Positions 17,325-26,842 of a stretch of 64,000 nucleotides of DNA are shown piece by piece. How positions within the stretch are numbered: position 1 is the stretch's first letter; every line of letters begins with the position of its first letter. Source of the DNA: Methylophilaceae bacterium (GTDB lineage Bacteria; Pseudomonadota; Gammaproteobacteria; Burkholderiales; Methylophilaceae); assembly GCA_028122555.1 (NCBI GenBank), contig JAOHSH010000004.1, positions 1 to 64,000 on the forward strand, in the 5' to 3' direction. The position numbers were made by a program, and so were the translations under genes. The notes beneath the pieces are model-generated. The model ran no database searches. It saw nothing but the letters and a program-made list of their open reading frames with translations, and was not told where the DNA came from.

Positions 17325-18410
17325 ATGAAATGTGGAATTGTTGGTCTACCTAATGTTGGTAAATCGACATTATTTAATGCTATAACTAAGGCAGGTATAG
17401 ATGCTGAAAATTATCCTTTTTGCACTATAGAGCCAAATATAGGCATCGTAGAGGTTCCTGATATAAGAATTGAAGCACTTCGAGCTATTGTTTCTCCTGA
17501 AAAAATACAACCGGCAACTGTAGAATTTGTAGATATCGCAGGTTTAGTTGCAGGAGCATCGAAAGGAGAAGGGTTAGGTAATAAATTTTTGGCCAACATA
17601 AGAGAAACTGATGCAATTATGCACGTTGTAAGATGTTTTGATGATAACAATATTATTCATGTTAACGAAAAGGTAGAGCCTTTATCAGACATTGAAATTA
17701 TAAATACTGAGCTAATACTTGCTGATATGGAGACTTTAGATAAAGCTATTCAAAAAGAATCAAAAAAATCTAAATCTGGAGATAAAGAATCAATTGTACT
17801 TCTAACTATATATAAAAAGATTGAAATGATTTTTAACCAAGGTAATTTAGCAAGTCATGCAAACTTAAGTGTTGATGAGTTAGATTTAATCAAGCCACTT
17901 TGTTTAATAACAATTAAGCCAATGATGCTAGTTGCAAATGTTAATGAAAATGGCTTCAAAGATAATAAGAACTTAGACAAACTAATAGTTTATGCATCTA
18001 AAATTAATATGCCTGTAGTCCCAGTAAGTGCAAAAATAGAATCTGACATATCAGAGCTTGAGGATAATGAAAAAGAACTATTTTTGTCTGAGATGGGTTT
18101 AAATGAACCAGGATTAAATCGTGTTATTCGTTCTACTTATAATTTACTTGGTCTTCAAACATACTTTACGGCAGGAATTAAGGAAGTAAGGGCTTGGACA
18201 GTAAAAATTGGGGCAACTGCTCCTGAGGCAGCTGGAGTAATCCACACAGACTTTGAAAAAGGCTTTATTCGAGCAGAAGTAATTTCATATAATGATTATA
18301 TTGAATGTAATGGTGAGCAAAAATCAAAAGAATTAGGAAAAATGAGACTTGAAGGTAAAGAATATGTTTTAAAAGATGGAGATGTAATGCATTTTAGATT
18401 TAATGTTTAA
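17325..18410 (+). CDS. ychF: Ribosome-binding ATPase YchF
   Basis: Universally conserved OBG-family P-loop NTPase that prefers ATP and associates with ribosomes, linked to translation and oxidative-stress responses. The 361 residues carry [32 protein letters not shown] and a C-terminal TGS-like domain ([15 protein letters not shown], then [19 protein letters not shown]). It is the last gene of the prs-rplY-pth-ychF block. Confidence 0.96.
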   Translation: MKCGIVGLPNVGKSTLFNAITKAGIDAENYPFCTIEPNIGIVEVPDIRIEALRAIVSPEKIQPATVEFVDIAGLVAGASKGEGLGNKFLANIRETDAIMHVVRCFDDNNIIHVNEKVEPLSDIEIINTELILADMETLDKAIQKESKKSKSGDKESIVLLTIYKKIEMIFNQGNLASHANLSVDELDLIKPLCLITIKPMMLVANVNENGFKDNKNLDKLIVYASKINMPVVPVSAKIESDISELEDNEKELFLSEMGLNEPGLNRVIRSTYNLLGLQTYFTAGIKEVRAWTVKIGATAPEAAGVIHTDFEKGFIRAEVISYNDYIECNGEQKSKELGKMRLEGKEYVLKDGDVMHFRFNV

Positions 18411-18416
18411 TATATT

Positions 18417-18446
18417 TTGACTTTACAAGTTGAAAAAAAGTATAAT
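18417..18446 (+). promoter_or_regulatory. Predicted strong promoter of tRNA-Met
   Basis: TTGACT (18417-18422), an 18-base spacer and a perfect TATAAT (18441-18446) precede tRNA-Met by 20 bases. Transcription would start near 18453. This is one of the best sigma-70-like promoters in the window. Confidence 0.75.
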
Positions 18447-18466
18447 CCACGTAATTTAAATCATAT

Positions 18467-18543
18467 AGTGATGTAGCTCAGTTGGTTAGAGCGCAGCATT
18501 CATAATGCTGAGGTCGAGAGTTCAAGTCTCTCCATCACTACCA
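18467..18543 (+). tRNA. tRNA-Met, elongator (anticodon CAT)
   Basis: 77 bases. The acceptor stem AGTGATG pairs with CATCACT, the D arm carries AGCTCAGTTGGTTAGAGC, the anticodon stem CAGCA/TGCTG encloses TTCATAA, and a CCA end is encoded. The D and anticodon regions resemble the E. coli elongator tRNA-Met. A CAT anticodon could also mark a lysidine-modified tRNA-Ile, but the body fits Met better. Confidence 0.9.
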
Positions 18544-18577
18544 TTTTTAAAATTAGTAACTATCTTATTTAAGAGTA

Positions 18578-18766
18578 ATGGGAATATTTCAAATAATTAA
18601 AAGTGTTTTATCCGCATTTTGTGGAATCCAATCAAAAAATAATTTATACAAAGATGATAAATTTATTGAGAATAACGGGGTTAAATATTTTCTAATTATT
18701 GGCTTCATTCTTGTTTTAATTTTAGGATTTGTATTATTTTTTTTAGTAAGTTTAATTCTAGAGTAG
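18578..18766 (+). CDS. DUF2970 small membrane protein
   Basis: 62 residues: an N-terminal amphipathic segment with the family pattern (IIKSVLSAFCGIQSKNN) and one C-terminal membrane helix (about 38-60). This matches DUF2970, short proteobacterial membrane proteins of unknown function. It lies 35 bases after tRNA-Met with no terminator visible, so it may share that transcript. Confidence 0.75.
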   Translation: MGIFQIIKSVLSAFCGIQSKNNLYKDDKFIENNGVKYFLIIGFILVLILGFVLFFLVSLILE

Positions 18767-18770
18767 TTTT

Positions 18771-19889
18771 TTAAGTTTTTTTATATGGCGTTCTTTCTTC
18801 TAATTCATTACTATATTCATTAATTCTACTCAGTTCATCATTTAGAAAATTACTTATTGCATCTCTAAAATCAAGTTGAGCTATAAAATGATTAGAATAT
18901 GTATCAAATGGTTTAAATCCCCTAGCTAACTTGTGCTCTCCCTGCGCACCGCCCTCGAAATATTTTATTTTATTTTCAATACAAAATTCTTGTCCCTGGT
19001 AATAACATAATTCAAAGTGTAGTCCAGAAAAAAATTCTAATGCCCCCCAGTATCTTCCATATAAACTATCTCCCCCTATTATATTAAAGGCGCTAGCTAT
19101 CTTTGTATCATTTTTTTCAGCAATTATTATTAAAAGCTTATCTGGCATAGTTTTTAATAGTTCATAAAAAAAAGATTTTGTTAAATAAGGCGTGGAGTGA
19201 TGTAATCGATATGTCTCACAATAACATTCATAAAAGAAATCTATATCGTCAATACTAATATCATCAGCATGCTTACGCTTTATAATAATTTCATTTCTTT
19301 TTATTTTATTTCTTTCTTGTTTAATTTTCTTCCTTTTATTATGTGAAAGTGTTTGAAGAAATTCATTAAACGTTTGGTATGAATCATTATGCCATTTGAA
19401 TTGAACTCCCTTTCTTGAAAGCCAGCCCATCTCATTAAAGAATTCATGATCTTTTTTATTAGGAAATAAAATGTGGCACGAAGATATTTTGTACTCTAAT
19501 AAAATATTTTCAATTGCTTTAATCATGGCTTTCTTGACTTCGATATCCTCAGCTATAAGCCTCTGTCCTGTGAGAGGTGTAAAAGGGATAGCAGATATCA
19601 TTTTTGGATAATAATTTACTCCATGTTGATGAAAGGCATCTGCCCACGAGTGATCAAAAACATATTCACCATATGAATGTTCTTTTAAAAAAATAGGCAT
19701 GAAGCCAACAATATTATTATTATTTTTTGCAATAATCGGAAAAGAAATCCAACCAGTATTTTCTCCAATAGATTTAGATTCTTCTAAAGCCTTAAAAAAA
19801 TTTATATTTAAAAATGGTGAATTTGTGTCTATATGACTAATTGATTTTTTTAGCTCACTATAACTAGAGCCTGTGATTATTTCTATCAT
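18771..19889 (-). CDS. FemAB/GNAT-like acyltransferase (PF04339-type)
   Basis: 372 residues with the pattern of the bacterial peptidoglycan-biosynthesis/GNAT family formerly DUF482: NTGWISFPIIAKNNN near the N-terminus, HSWADAFHQHGVNYYPKM, TPLTGQRL, then SHNKRKKIKQERNKIK and the C-terminal YFEGGAQGEHKLARGF signature. The last two are typical of this family and support the call. The acyl donor and substrate are unknown. It is convergent with the DUF2970 gene, with only 4 bases between them. Confidence 0.82.
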   Translation of the reverse strand: MIEIITGSSYSELKKSISHIDTNSPFLNINFFKALEESKSIGENTGWISFPIIAKNNNNIVGFMPIFLKEHSYGEYVFDHSWADAFHQHGVNYYPKMISAIPFTPLTGQRLIAEDIEVKKAMIKAIENILLEYKISSCHILFPNKKDHEFFNEMGWLSRKGVQFKWHNDSYQTFNEFLQTLSHNKRKKIKQERNKIKRNEIIIKRKHADDISIDDIDFFYECYCETYRLHHSTPYLTKSFFYELLKTMPDKLLIIIAEKNDTKIASAFNIIGGDSLYGRYWGALEFFSGLHFELCYYQGQEFCIENKIKYFEGGAQGEHKLARGFKPFDTYSNHFIAQLDFRDAISNFLNDELSRINEYSNELEERTPYKKT

Positions 19890-19928
19890 AAAGAATCGAG
19901 TTTAATTGAAACGTTAAGAAATTAAAAG

Positions 19929-20438
19929 CTATAGTTTTTTATTTACTGAAGATTCCTCTAGAGAGGCTGCTGGATCTTGTTTATTTTTATCTAATGCTAA
20001 TGGTTTAGACTCTTGCTTATTATTTCTTTCAAAAGTTTTAGCTAGTATTGCAATCTCATCTAAGGTAATGACATTATCATTGTCAATGTCAACATCTCTA
20101 AACATTCTTGCAACTTGAGGGAGGCATTGAGTTACTTCAAAAACATCTAGAGTATCGTCTGCATCTGTATCGCATGCTAAAAATCTTAATTCTACGCTAT
20201 CGAGCATTGCTCTTCTGTTTTGTTCGTAGATGGCATTATTTTTATCTTCTGCCTTTGAATACTCTGCTAATGCATCTCTAATTTGATCCAAATCGCTTAA
20301 TTCATAAACAATCTCAGATTCAACTGTATTTAATTTATTTGATCTTACATCAGCAAAGAGGTAGTTTGAAATACATAATGCTAATAAAAAAAATATTTTT
20401 TTTGTGAGTTCTTTATACAAATATAGATTTTGATACAT
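19929..20438 (-). CDS. Exported EF-hand calcium-binding protein
   Basis: 169 residues. An N-terminal hydrophobic stretch (about 14-29, ending LFA) looks like a signal peptide. Two EF-hand loops follow: DTDADDTLDVFE and DIDNDNVITLDE, both with Asp at positions 1, 3 and 5 and Glu at 12. The C-terminus is charged and unstructured. It is transcribed away from ompR across a 125-base gap holding a 16-bp palindrome. A calcium-sensing or buffering role in the envelope is inferred; no specific family is recognised. Confidence 0.8.
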   Translation of the reverse strand: MYQNLYLYKELTKKIFFLLALCISNYLFADVRSNKLNTVESEIVYELSDLDQIRDALAEYSKAEDKNNAIYEQNRRAMLDSVELRFLACDTDADDTLDVFEVTQCLPQVARMFRDVDIDNDNVITLDEIAILAKTFERNNKQESKPLALDKNKQDPAASLEESSVNKKL

Positions 20439-20502
20439 TTATAGTCGGATAGTTAGTGTGCTATTCAAATGTTAACCTAATATTACAAAATATACTAAAA
20501 TT

Positions 20503-20518
20503 GTAACAATATTGTTAC
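20503..20518. promoter_or_regulatory. Perfect 16-bp palindrome between the EF-hand gene and ompR
   Basis: GTAACAAT (20503-20510) is followed directly by its reverse complement ATTGTTAC (20511-20518). It lies 45 bases downstream in plus orientation from a possible minus-strand start and 30 bases before a TATAAT (20548-20553) that could serve ompR. The GTAACA core resembles half-sites bound by OmpR-type regulators, so autoregulation is possible but unproven. Confidence 0.5.
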
Positions 20519-20575
20519 TATTAAATAAAGATTATAAGGGTTAATATTATAATTCATTTAAATTTGAGTATTCCC

Positions 20576-21283
20576 ATGGACAAAAATCAATATGTTCTTG
20601 CATTAATAGATGATGACCCAAAAATTCTTGAGCTAACTGCAAAGTACTTAAAAGATCAAGAATTTACTGTATATACGGGTAAAAATGGTAAGGATTTAGA
20701 TGAAATTCTAAAAAAATATGCCGCAGATTTAATTATTCTCGATCTTATGATGCCAGAAGAGTCAGGTTTGCAAATATGCCAGCGGCTGAGGGTTAATGAA
20801 GTTTTAATACCAATTATTATGCTTACTGCAAAAGGCGACGAAGTTGATCGTATTGTTGGCCTAGAAATGGGTGCAGATGACTATCTTCCAAAGCCCTTTA
20901 ACCCAAGGGAATTACTAGCTCGAATAAACGCTGTAATTAGACGTAAAGAGACTTTTTCAAATAAATTACCTTCAAAAAAAATCAATTTTGGAAATTTTAT
21001 TTTTGATATTCAGAATCGAAGCTTATCTAAAGACGGGAAAGGGATTCCAATTACTACTGGTGAATTTAATTTATTAAAAGTTTTTACTGAAAGGCCTAAA
21101 CAATCTTTATCAAGAGATCAAATAATGCAGTTAGCAAGAGGTAAGGAATTAGATGTTTTCGATCGAAGCATAGATGTTCAAATATCAAGAATAAGAAAAT
21201 TAATCGAAGAAGATCCAAATAATCCGAAATACCTTCAGACTAAATGGGGTTTTGGTTACATTTTTAACCCTGATGGTGAATAA
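20576..21283 (+). CDS. ompR: OmpR-type response regulator
   Basis: Two-component regulator with a receiver domain (acidic Asp12-14, phospho-acceptor Asp56 in ILDLMMPEESG, conserved Lys in YLPKPF) and a C-terminal winged-helix DNA-binding domain (TTGEFNLLKVFTERP, RSIDVQISRIRKLIEEDP, WGFGYIF), about 235 residues. I chose the ATG at 20576, which puts the acidic pocket at the usual distance from the N-terminus. An in-frame TTG at 20564 would add four residues. envZ follows 3 bases later. Osmolarity or envelope stress is the family role. Confidence 0.92.
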   Translation: MDKNQYVLALIDDDPKILELTAKYLKDQEFTVYTGKNGKDLDEILKKYAADLIILDLMMPEESGLQICQRLRVNEVLIPIIMLTAKGDEVDRIVGLEMGADDYLPKPFNPRELLARINAVIRRKETFSNKLPSKKINFGNFIFDIQNRSLSKDGKGIPITTGEFNLLKVFTERPKQSLSRDQIMQLARGKELDVFDRSIDVQISRIRKLIEEDPNNPKYLQTKWGFGYIFNPDGE

Positions 21284-21286
21284 AAA

Positions 21287-22615
21287 TTGAATTTTTTACC
21301 GAAAAGGCTCTTATCTAGATTTGTACTCCTAATAGCAACACTTTTAATTCTTAGTCAACTTGTATCACTGAAAATATTTGATAATTTTGAAAGAGAACCA
21401 AGAGCTGAAGCACTAGCGCAAGAAATTATCACAATAGTAAATTTTACTAGAGCATCTCTATATGCAGCAGCCCCTTCAAAACGAATTCAATTATTTAGAG
21501 AAATAAATGATATAGGTGATATTAAAATTTATGTTGCGTACCCTTTTGAATCAATAGAGCCTATTCCTGATGATCCATTTTTGAAATTAGTAGTTAAAAA
21601 AATAACTGCTAGAATCCCTCCTGGAAATTTTGTTGTTATTAATCATTATGATATTCCTGGCGTATGGGTAAGTTTTGAAATTGATGGGGATATGTTTTGG
21701 GTAGTTGTTCCAAGATTAATAGTAGACAGGCCATTTCCATGGCATTGGATTGGTTGGGGAATAGTAATTGCTATACTTGCAATTTCCGGTGCTTACATTA
21801 CAACTAAAAGGATCAGTCGACCAATTAATAATTTAATAGATGCTGCTGATAAAATAAGAAATGGGCACAAAGTAGATAAACTTCCTCTTGATAGTGTTAC
21901 AGAGTTTCGAGAGTTAAGTGAAGCATTTAATGAAATGGCTGAAGTTTTGTCCAAAGTCAGTAAGGAAAGAAAATTTCTTTTAGCGAGTGTTTCTCATGAT
22001 ATTAGAACTCCATTAACAAGGATACGACTTGCTTCAGAAATGCTTCCAGCCAATTCTGCTGATCTAAAAGAAAGTCTTGAAGCAGATATAATTGAAATTA
22101 ATGATATCTTGAATCAGTTCTTAGATTTTGCTAGGGGCTTTCAAGATGAGCCTAAAATACCAGTTAACCTTGGCAAGCTTTTAAAAGATATTCAAACTAA
22201 ACATAAAAGAATGGGGCATAATTTTATGCTAAAAAAGAAAAATATCCGAACAGATATTCCTAAAAAACTTTTTATTGACCTTCGTATACTTGCTTTTCAA
22301 AGATGCATAGATAATTTGATTAATAATGCATTCTTTTATGCTAAAGGTAAGGTTATTTTAGAAGCTTCTCTTCTAGAAGAAAGCTTTACAATAGCAATTA
22401 TAGATAATGGACCAGGAATACCTGAAGATCAAAAATCAAAGTTACTACTTCCATTTGAAAGAGTTGATGAAGCAAGAGGTAATAAAGGTGGAAGTGGTCT
22501 TGGATTAACTATTGCTGATAGAATTATTAAAGCTCATGATGGAAAGCTTGAACTAATTAATCGTCCTGAGGGAGGTTTAACTGCAAAAATAACAATACCA
22601 ATTATTACGGCATAA
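21287..22615 (+). CDS. envZ: EnvZ-type sensor histidine kinase
   Basis: 442 residues: a first membrane helix (about 10-28), a small periplasmic domain, a second helix (about 153-172), HAMP (ISRPINNLIDAADKI), an H-box with phospho-acceptor His237 (SVSHDIRTPLTR), N box (DNLINNAFFYA), G1 (DNGPGIP) and G2 (GGSGLGLTIA). It starts with TTG, 3 bases after ompR, and is its cognate sensor. The periplasmic domain is short, so the stimulus cannot be read from sequence. Confidence 0.92.
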   Translation: MNFLPKRLLSRFVLLIATLLILSQLVSLKIFDNFEREPRAEALAQEIITIVNFTRASLYAAAPSKRIQLFREINDIGDIKIYVAYPFESIEPIPDDPFLKLVVKKITARIPPGNFVVINHYDIPGVWVSFEIDGDMFWVVVPRLIVDRPFPWHWIGWGIVIAILAISGAYITTKRISRPINNLIDAADKIRNGHKVDKLPLDSVTEFRELSEAFNEMAEVLSKVSKERKFLLASVSHDIRTPLTRIRLASEMLPANSADLKESLEADIIEINDILNQFLDFARGFQDEPKIPVNLGKLLKDIQTKHKRMGHNFMLKKKNIRTDIPKKLFIDLRILAFQRCIDNLINNAFFYAKGKVILEASLLEESFTIAIIDNGPGIPEDQKSKLLLPFERVDEARGNKGGSGLGLTIADRIIKAHDGKLELINRPEGGLTAKITIPIITA

Positions 22616-22643
22616 GTTTAATCAAAAAATTAAATACTTTACT

Positions 22644-24020
22644 TTACTTAAACCAATTTAACTTACTTCTAAGATTTACAACAGAACCAACAATAATCAA
22701 TGCTGGTGATTTTATTTTTGACTTTTTTACTTTTGATCTTATATTTGAAAGTTTTGCTACCAGAACTCTTTGCTTTGAAGTAGTTCCACTTTCAATAATA
22801 GCTATTGGCATTTCTTTTATCATTCCATGTTTTAAAAGTTTTTCTACTAACTCATTTAAACTTAATAAACCCATATAAATAACTAAAGTTTGATTTTCAA
22901 CAATTAATTTTGGCCATTCAAAATCAATAGTTCCATCCTTAAGGTGTCCTGTCAAAAATAAGCAACTTTGTGCGTGATCTCTGTGTGTTAGAGGAATTCC
23001 AGAATAAGTAGCAATACCATTAGCCGCTGTAATTCCTGGAACAACTTGAAATAAAATTTTATTTTTCATCAAACTTTCAATTTCTTCACCACCTCTTCCA
23101 AAAATAAAAGGATCACCTCCTTTTAGGCGTAAAACTTTCTTGCCTTGCTTAGCAAATTTTATCAATAAATTATTAATTTTATCTTGGCTTAAAGTATGTT
23201 GATCTTTCTTTTTCCCTGCATAAATAAGATCTGCATCCCTTCTAACTAATTCTAAAATATCTTTAGAAACTAAATTATCATAAATACAAACATCACATTT
23301 CTGCATTAAATGAAGAGCTCTTATTGTAATTAAATCTCTTTCTCCGGGGCCAGCACCAACTAAAAATACTTCACCTGTTTTCTTATTTTTCATTCCTAGT
23401 AAAATTTTATTAAATAATTTTATATTTAATTTTTTTGGTGCTATTAAAAAATTTTGAATATAACTACTTTCATAAAACTCTTCCCAAAATATTCTTCTTT
23501 TAATACTAGAATGAATTTTCTTTTTAACAATAGATCTCAAAGTGCCTGAAAAATTTACTAATTCAGAATATGATTTTGGAAGTAGTGTCTCGATTTTTTC
23601 CCTTATCTTTCTGACTAGTACAGGTGCATTTCCCCCACTAGATATTGAAACAACTAATGAATCTCTTTCTACTATTGAGCCCATTGTAAACGTACATAAT
23701 TTCGGCTGATCTACTACATTAACAAGTATATTTTTTTGTATGGCATAATTTGATATTCGTTTATTTGTTTTAACATTATTAGTAGCTGCGATTATTAAAA
23801 TAGGTTTTTTTAAATCTGTTTCATGAAAACTTTTTTTAATTATTTTATGTTTTGATTCAATTAAAAGTTCTTCTAAGTCCTTACAAATTGATCTTGAAAT
23901 AACTGTTATTTTTGGATTAGCCTTAATTAAAAGTCTTACTTTGCGCAAAGCAATATCACCTCCTCCGACTATTGTCACAGGTTTTTGTTTTAAATTTATA
24001 AATAATGGGAAACTTTCCAT
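22644..24020 (-). CDS. cysG: Siroheme synthase CysG
   Basis: Trifunctional enzyme making siroheme, the cofactor of sulfite and nitrite reductases. The 458 residues comprise an N-terminal precorrin-2 dehydrogenase/ferrochelatase part (MESFPLFINLKQKPVTIVGGGDIALRKV, about 1-210) and a C-terminal uroporphyrinogen-III methyltransferase (VGAGPGERDLITIRAL, RLKGGDPFIFGRGGEE, VVPGITAANG). It is divergent from miaB. No sulfite reductase gene lies in the window. Confidence 0.94.
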   Translation of the reverse strand: MESFPLFINLKQKPVTIVGGGDIALRKVRLLIKANPKITVISRSICKDLEELLIESKHKIIKKSFHETDLKKPILIIAATNNVKTNKRISNYAIQKNILVNVVDQPKLCTFTMGSIVERDSLVVSISSGGNAPVLVRKIREKIETLLPKSYSELVNFSGTLRSIVKKKIHSSIKRRIFWEEFYESSYIQNFLIAPKKLNIKLFNKILLGMKNKKTGEVFLVGAGPGERDLITIRALHLMQKCDVCIYDNLVSKDILELVRRDADLIYAGKKKDQHTLSQDKINNLLIKFAKQGKKVLRLKGGDPFIFGRGGEEIESLMKNKILFQVVPGITAANGIATYSGIPLTHRDHAQSCLFLTGHLKDGTIDFEWPKLIVENQTLVIYMGLLSLNELVEKLLKHGMIKEMPIAIIESGTTSKQRVLVAKLSNIRSKVKKSKIKSPALIIVGSVVNLRSKLNWFK

Positions 24021-24078
24021 TGTAAAATGTTACTCCATTCAGGTACTTATATACAGCATCAGTTAAAAAACCTTCCAA

Positions 24079-24101
24079 AAAAAAGCTATAATTGCTTTTT
24101 T
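24079..24101. other. AT-rich hairpin in the cysG-miaB divergent gap
   Basis: AAAAAAGC (24079-24086), a 7-base loop and GCTTTTTT (24094-24101) form eight pairs, only two of them G-C, with a T-run on both strands. It has terminator shape but lies upstream of both genes, where a terminator is not expected. The loop contains TATAAT (24087-24092), so the region may simply be the miaB -10. Confidence 0.35.
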
Positions 24102-24123
24102 AACTTATTTTGAATAGATTTAA

Positions 24124-25437
24124 ATGGGAAAAAAAGTATTTATAAAAACTTTTGGCTGTCAAATGAATGAGTATGACTCTGAAAAAATTAATGATGTTTT
24201 AGCAAGTAAAAATAAACTTACTCAAACAAAAGAACAAGAAGATGCTGATCTTATTGTTTTAAATACATGCTCTATTAGAGAAAAAGCTGAAGTTAAAGTT
24301 TATAGTGATCTTGGACGCATACGAAAATTAAAGGAATCTAATCCAAATTTAAGAATAGCAGTTGGTGGATGTGTCGCGAGTCAAGAAGGTTCAAATATTA
24401 TAAAGAAAGCTCCTTATGTTGATATTGTATTTGGTCCTCAAACATTGCATAGACTCCCAGATCTTATTAAAGCAAGAGAAAAAAATGGGAAACCACAAAT
24501 AGATATATCATTTCCTGAAATTGAAAAATTCGATCACCTTCCTGTATCAAACTCTATAAATCCGTCTTCAATGGTTTCAATAATGGAGGGTTGCAGTAAA
24601 TATTGCTCTTTTTGTGTTGTACCATATACTCGAGGAGAAGAGGTATCAAGGCCACTTAATGATGTACTTAAAGAAATCATAACAAAAAATATAAGCGAAG
24701 TTACTTTACTAGGTCAGAATGTAAATGCATACAGAGGATTAATGGATAATGGAGAAATAGCTGACTTTGCAACCTTAATAGAATATGTTTCTGAAATAAG
24801 TGAAATTAAAAGAATTCGCTTTAGTACAAGTCACCCAAACGAAATGAGCGATGCTTTAATTGATTGTTTTAACAATATTGATAAACTAGCTAAAATGATT
24901 CATCTGCCAATACAAGCAGGTTCTGATAGAGTTTTATCTGCAATGAAAAGAAATTATACAACTTTAGAATATAAATCTATTATAAGAAAATTAAGAAAAA
25001 AATGTCCGGGTATATCAATTACATCAGATTTTATTGTTGGTTTTCCAACTGAAACCTTGAAAGATTTTAACTCAACAAAATCAATTATGAAGGAGTTGGA
25101 ATTTGATTATTCTTTTAGCTTTATTTATAGTCCTAGACCAGGCACACCTGCATCTTACTTAGAAGATTTAACTTCACATGAAGAAAAATTAAAACGTCTT
25201 CATGAGCTTCAAACAGAAAATATGTATCAAGGTGAAATTTTTACTAAGAAAATGTTGAGCACAACTCAAAGAATTTTAATAGATAGTAAGTCAAAAAGAA
25301 AGACTGGAGTATTTCTTGGTAAAACTGATAATAATAGAGTGGTTGAGATTGAAGGTGATAAATCATTATTAAATAAATTTGTTACAGTCAAAATCGATAA
25401 AATTTTGAAAAAAAATATTCAAGGCACTATTATTTAA
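24124..25437 (+). CDS. miaB: tRNA-2-methylthio-N6-dimethylallyladenosine synthase MiaB
   Basis: Radical-SAM methylthiotransferase acting on A37 of tRNAs that read UNN codons. The 437 residues have the N-terminal cluster-binding cysteines (FGCQMNEYDSE, NTCSIREKAE, GGCVAS), the radical-SAM triad CSKYCSFC, and a C-terminal TRAM domain. It heads the miaB-ybeZ-ybeY-ybeX-lnt block known across gammaproteobacteria. Confidence 0.96.
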   Translation: MGKKVFIKTFGCQMNEYDSEKINDVLASKNKLTQTKEQEDADLIVLNTCSIREKAEVKVYSDLGRIRKLKESNPNLRIAVGGCVASQEGSNIIKKAPYVDIVFGPQTLHRLPDLIKAREKNGKPQIDISFPEIEKFDHLPVSNSINPSSMVSIMEGCSKYCSFCVVPYTRGEEVSRPLNDVLKEIITKNISEVTLLGQNVNAYRGLMDNGEIADFATLIEYVSEISEIKRIRFSTSHPNEMSDALIDCFNNIDKLAKMIHLPIQAGSDRVLSAMKRNYTTLEYKSIIRKLRKKCPGISITSDFIVGFPTETLKDFNSTKSIMKELEFDYSFSFIYSPRPGTPASYLEDLTSHEEKLKRLHELQTENMYQGEIFTKKMLSTTQRILIDSKSKRKTGVFLGKTDNNRVVEIEGDKSLLNKFVTVKIDKILKKNIQGTII

Positions 25438-25441
25438 TTAA

Positions 25442-26389
25442 ATGAAAAAAAGTTTACAACTCCCAGATAATGATAATGTCCTCCTATTAAATTTATGTGG
25501 CCCATTAGATGAAAATCTGAAACAGATAAGCACTGTTCTTGAGATTGAAATCAACCGTAGAGGCTCAAGCTTTATTCTTAATGGTGATAAAAAAAATACA
25601 GAACTTGGTTGTCAACTAATAGAAAGTTTTTATAGCAAATCAACTAAACCAATTAATCCTGAAGATATTCAGCTTAGTTTAGTTCAACTCAATAAGATAA
25701 ATCCTTCTAAAATAAAAAAATCCCCAGAACTTCTTACAAAACAAAACGAATTACAAGGTCGGACTCCAAAACAGATTCAATATCTACAAAATATTCAAAA
25801 ACAAGATATTAATTTTGGCATAGGGCCTGCTGGAACAGGAAAAACCTATTTAGCTGTAGCCTCAGCAGTTGATGCACTTAATCGTGAAAAAGTTAAAAGA
25901 GTTATTTTAGTAAGGCCAGCTGTTGAAGCAGGTGAAAGATTAGGTTTTCTTCCAGGGGATCTAGCACAAAAAGTTGACCCCTATTTAAGGCCTCTATATG
26001 ATGCATTATATGATTTGGCTGGGTATGATAATGTTACAAAATTGTTTGACAAAGGAATTCTAGAAGTTGCACCACTAGCTTATATGAGAGGTAGAACTTT
26101 AAATAAAAGCTTTATTATTTTAGATGAAGCGCAAAATACAACACCTGAGCAAATGAAAATGTTTTTAACTAGGATTGGATTTGGAACAAAAACAGTAATA
26201 ACTGGTGATGTAACTCAAATTGATCTAGCCAAAGGGCAGTTAAGTGGCTTAATCGAAATACAAAAAATTCTAAAAAAAATCAAAGGTATTGAATTTACCC
26301 AATTTACTGCAGAAGATGTAGTAAGACATCCATTAGTTCAGAAAATAATTGTTGCCTATGAAAATTATGAAAATATTAGCAAAAGTTAA
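25442..26389 (+). CDS. ybeZ: PhoH-like protein YbeZ
   Basis: P-loop ATPase of the PhoH family that pairs with the endoribonuclease YbeY. The 315 residues have GPAGTGKTYLA (Walker A), FIILDEAQNTTPEQMKMFLTRIG (Walker B and the PhoH signature) and an N-terminal KH-like region. The stop overlaps the ybeY ATG by one base, indicating coupling. The role is inferred to be RNA processing or ribosome maturation. Confidence 0.94.
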   Translation: MKKSLQLPDNDNVLLLNLCGPLDENLKQISTVLEIEINRRGSSFILNGDKKNTELGCQLIESFYSKSTKPINPEDIQLSLVQLNKINPSKIKKSPELLTKQNELQGRTPKQIQYLQNIQKQDINFGIGPAGTGKTYLAVASAVDALNREKVKRVILVRPAVEAGERLGFLPGDLAQKVDPYLRPLYDALYDLAGYDNVTKLFDKGILEVAPLAYMRGRTLNKSFIILDEAQNTTPEQMKMFLTRIGFGTKTVITGDVTQIDLAKGQLSGLIEIQKILKKIKGIEFTQFTAEDVVRHPLVQKIIVAYENYENISKS

Positions 26390-26823
26390 TGATGCAAAAA
26401 GAAAATATTTCTATCTTTATCCAAGACACTCTACATAAAAATAAAATATTAAAACTTAAAGATTGTAAACTCTGGCTAAGCTCGTTATTTAAGGAAAATT
26501 CTAGTATTACGATTAGAATTGTAAGTGAAAAAGAATCTGAAACTTTAAATTATAATTATAGAAATCAAAAAAAACCGACCAATATTTTATCATTTGTTCT
26601 TTCTGAAGATCCCCTAATAGGAGATATTATTCTTTGTCACCCCGTTATAAAAAATGAAGCTAAAAATCAAAATAAAAAAATTCATTCTCATTACGCCCAT
26701 CTATTAATTCATGGCTATCTTCACCTTTTAGGCTATAGTCATGATAATAAATCAGATGCAAACAGAATGGAAAGAAAAGAAATCCATATTTTAAAAAAAT
26801 ATGGATTCTCAAACCCCTACTAA
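26389..26823 (+). CDS. ybeY: Endoribonuclease YbeY
   Basis: Single-strand RNase involved in 16S rRNA 3'-end maturation and ribosome quality control. The 144 residues hold the metal-binding motif HGYLHLLGYSHD (three His) near the C-terminus and the upstream family segment NYNYRNQKKPTNILSF. It is coupled to ybeZ and followed 19 bases later by ybeX. Confidence 0.94.
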   Translation: MMQKENISIFIQDTLHKNKILKLKDCKLWLSSLFKENSSITIRIVSEKESETLNYNYRNQKKPTNILSFVLSEDPLIGDIILCHPVIKNEAKNQNKKIHSHYAHLLIHGYLHLLGYSHDNKSDANRMERKEIHILKKYGFSNPY

Positions 26824-26842
26824 ATAGATAAAATTTTATTAT

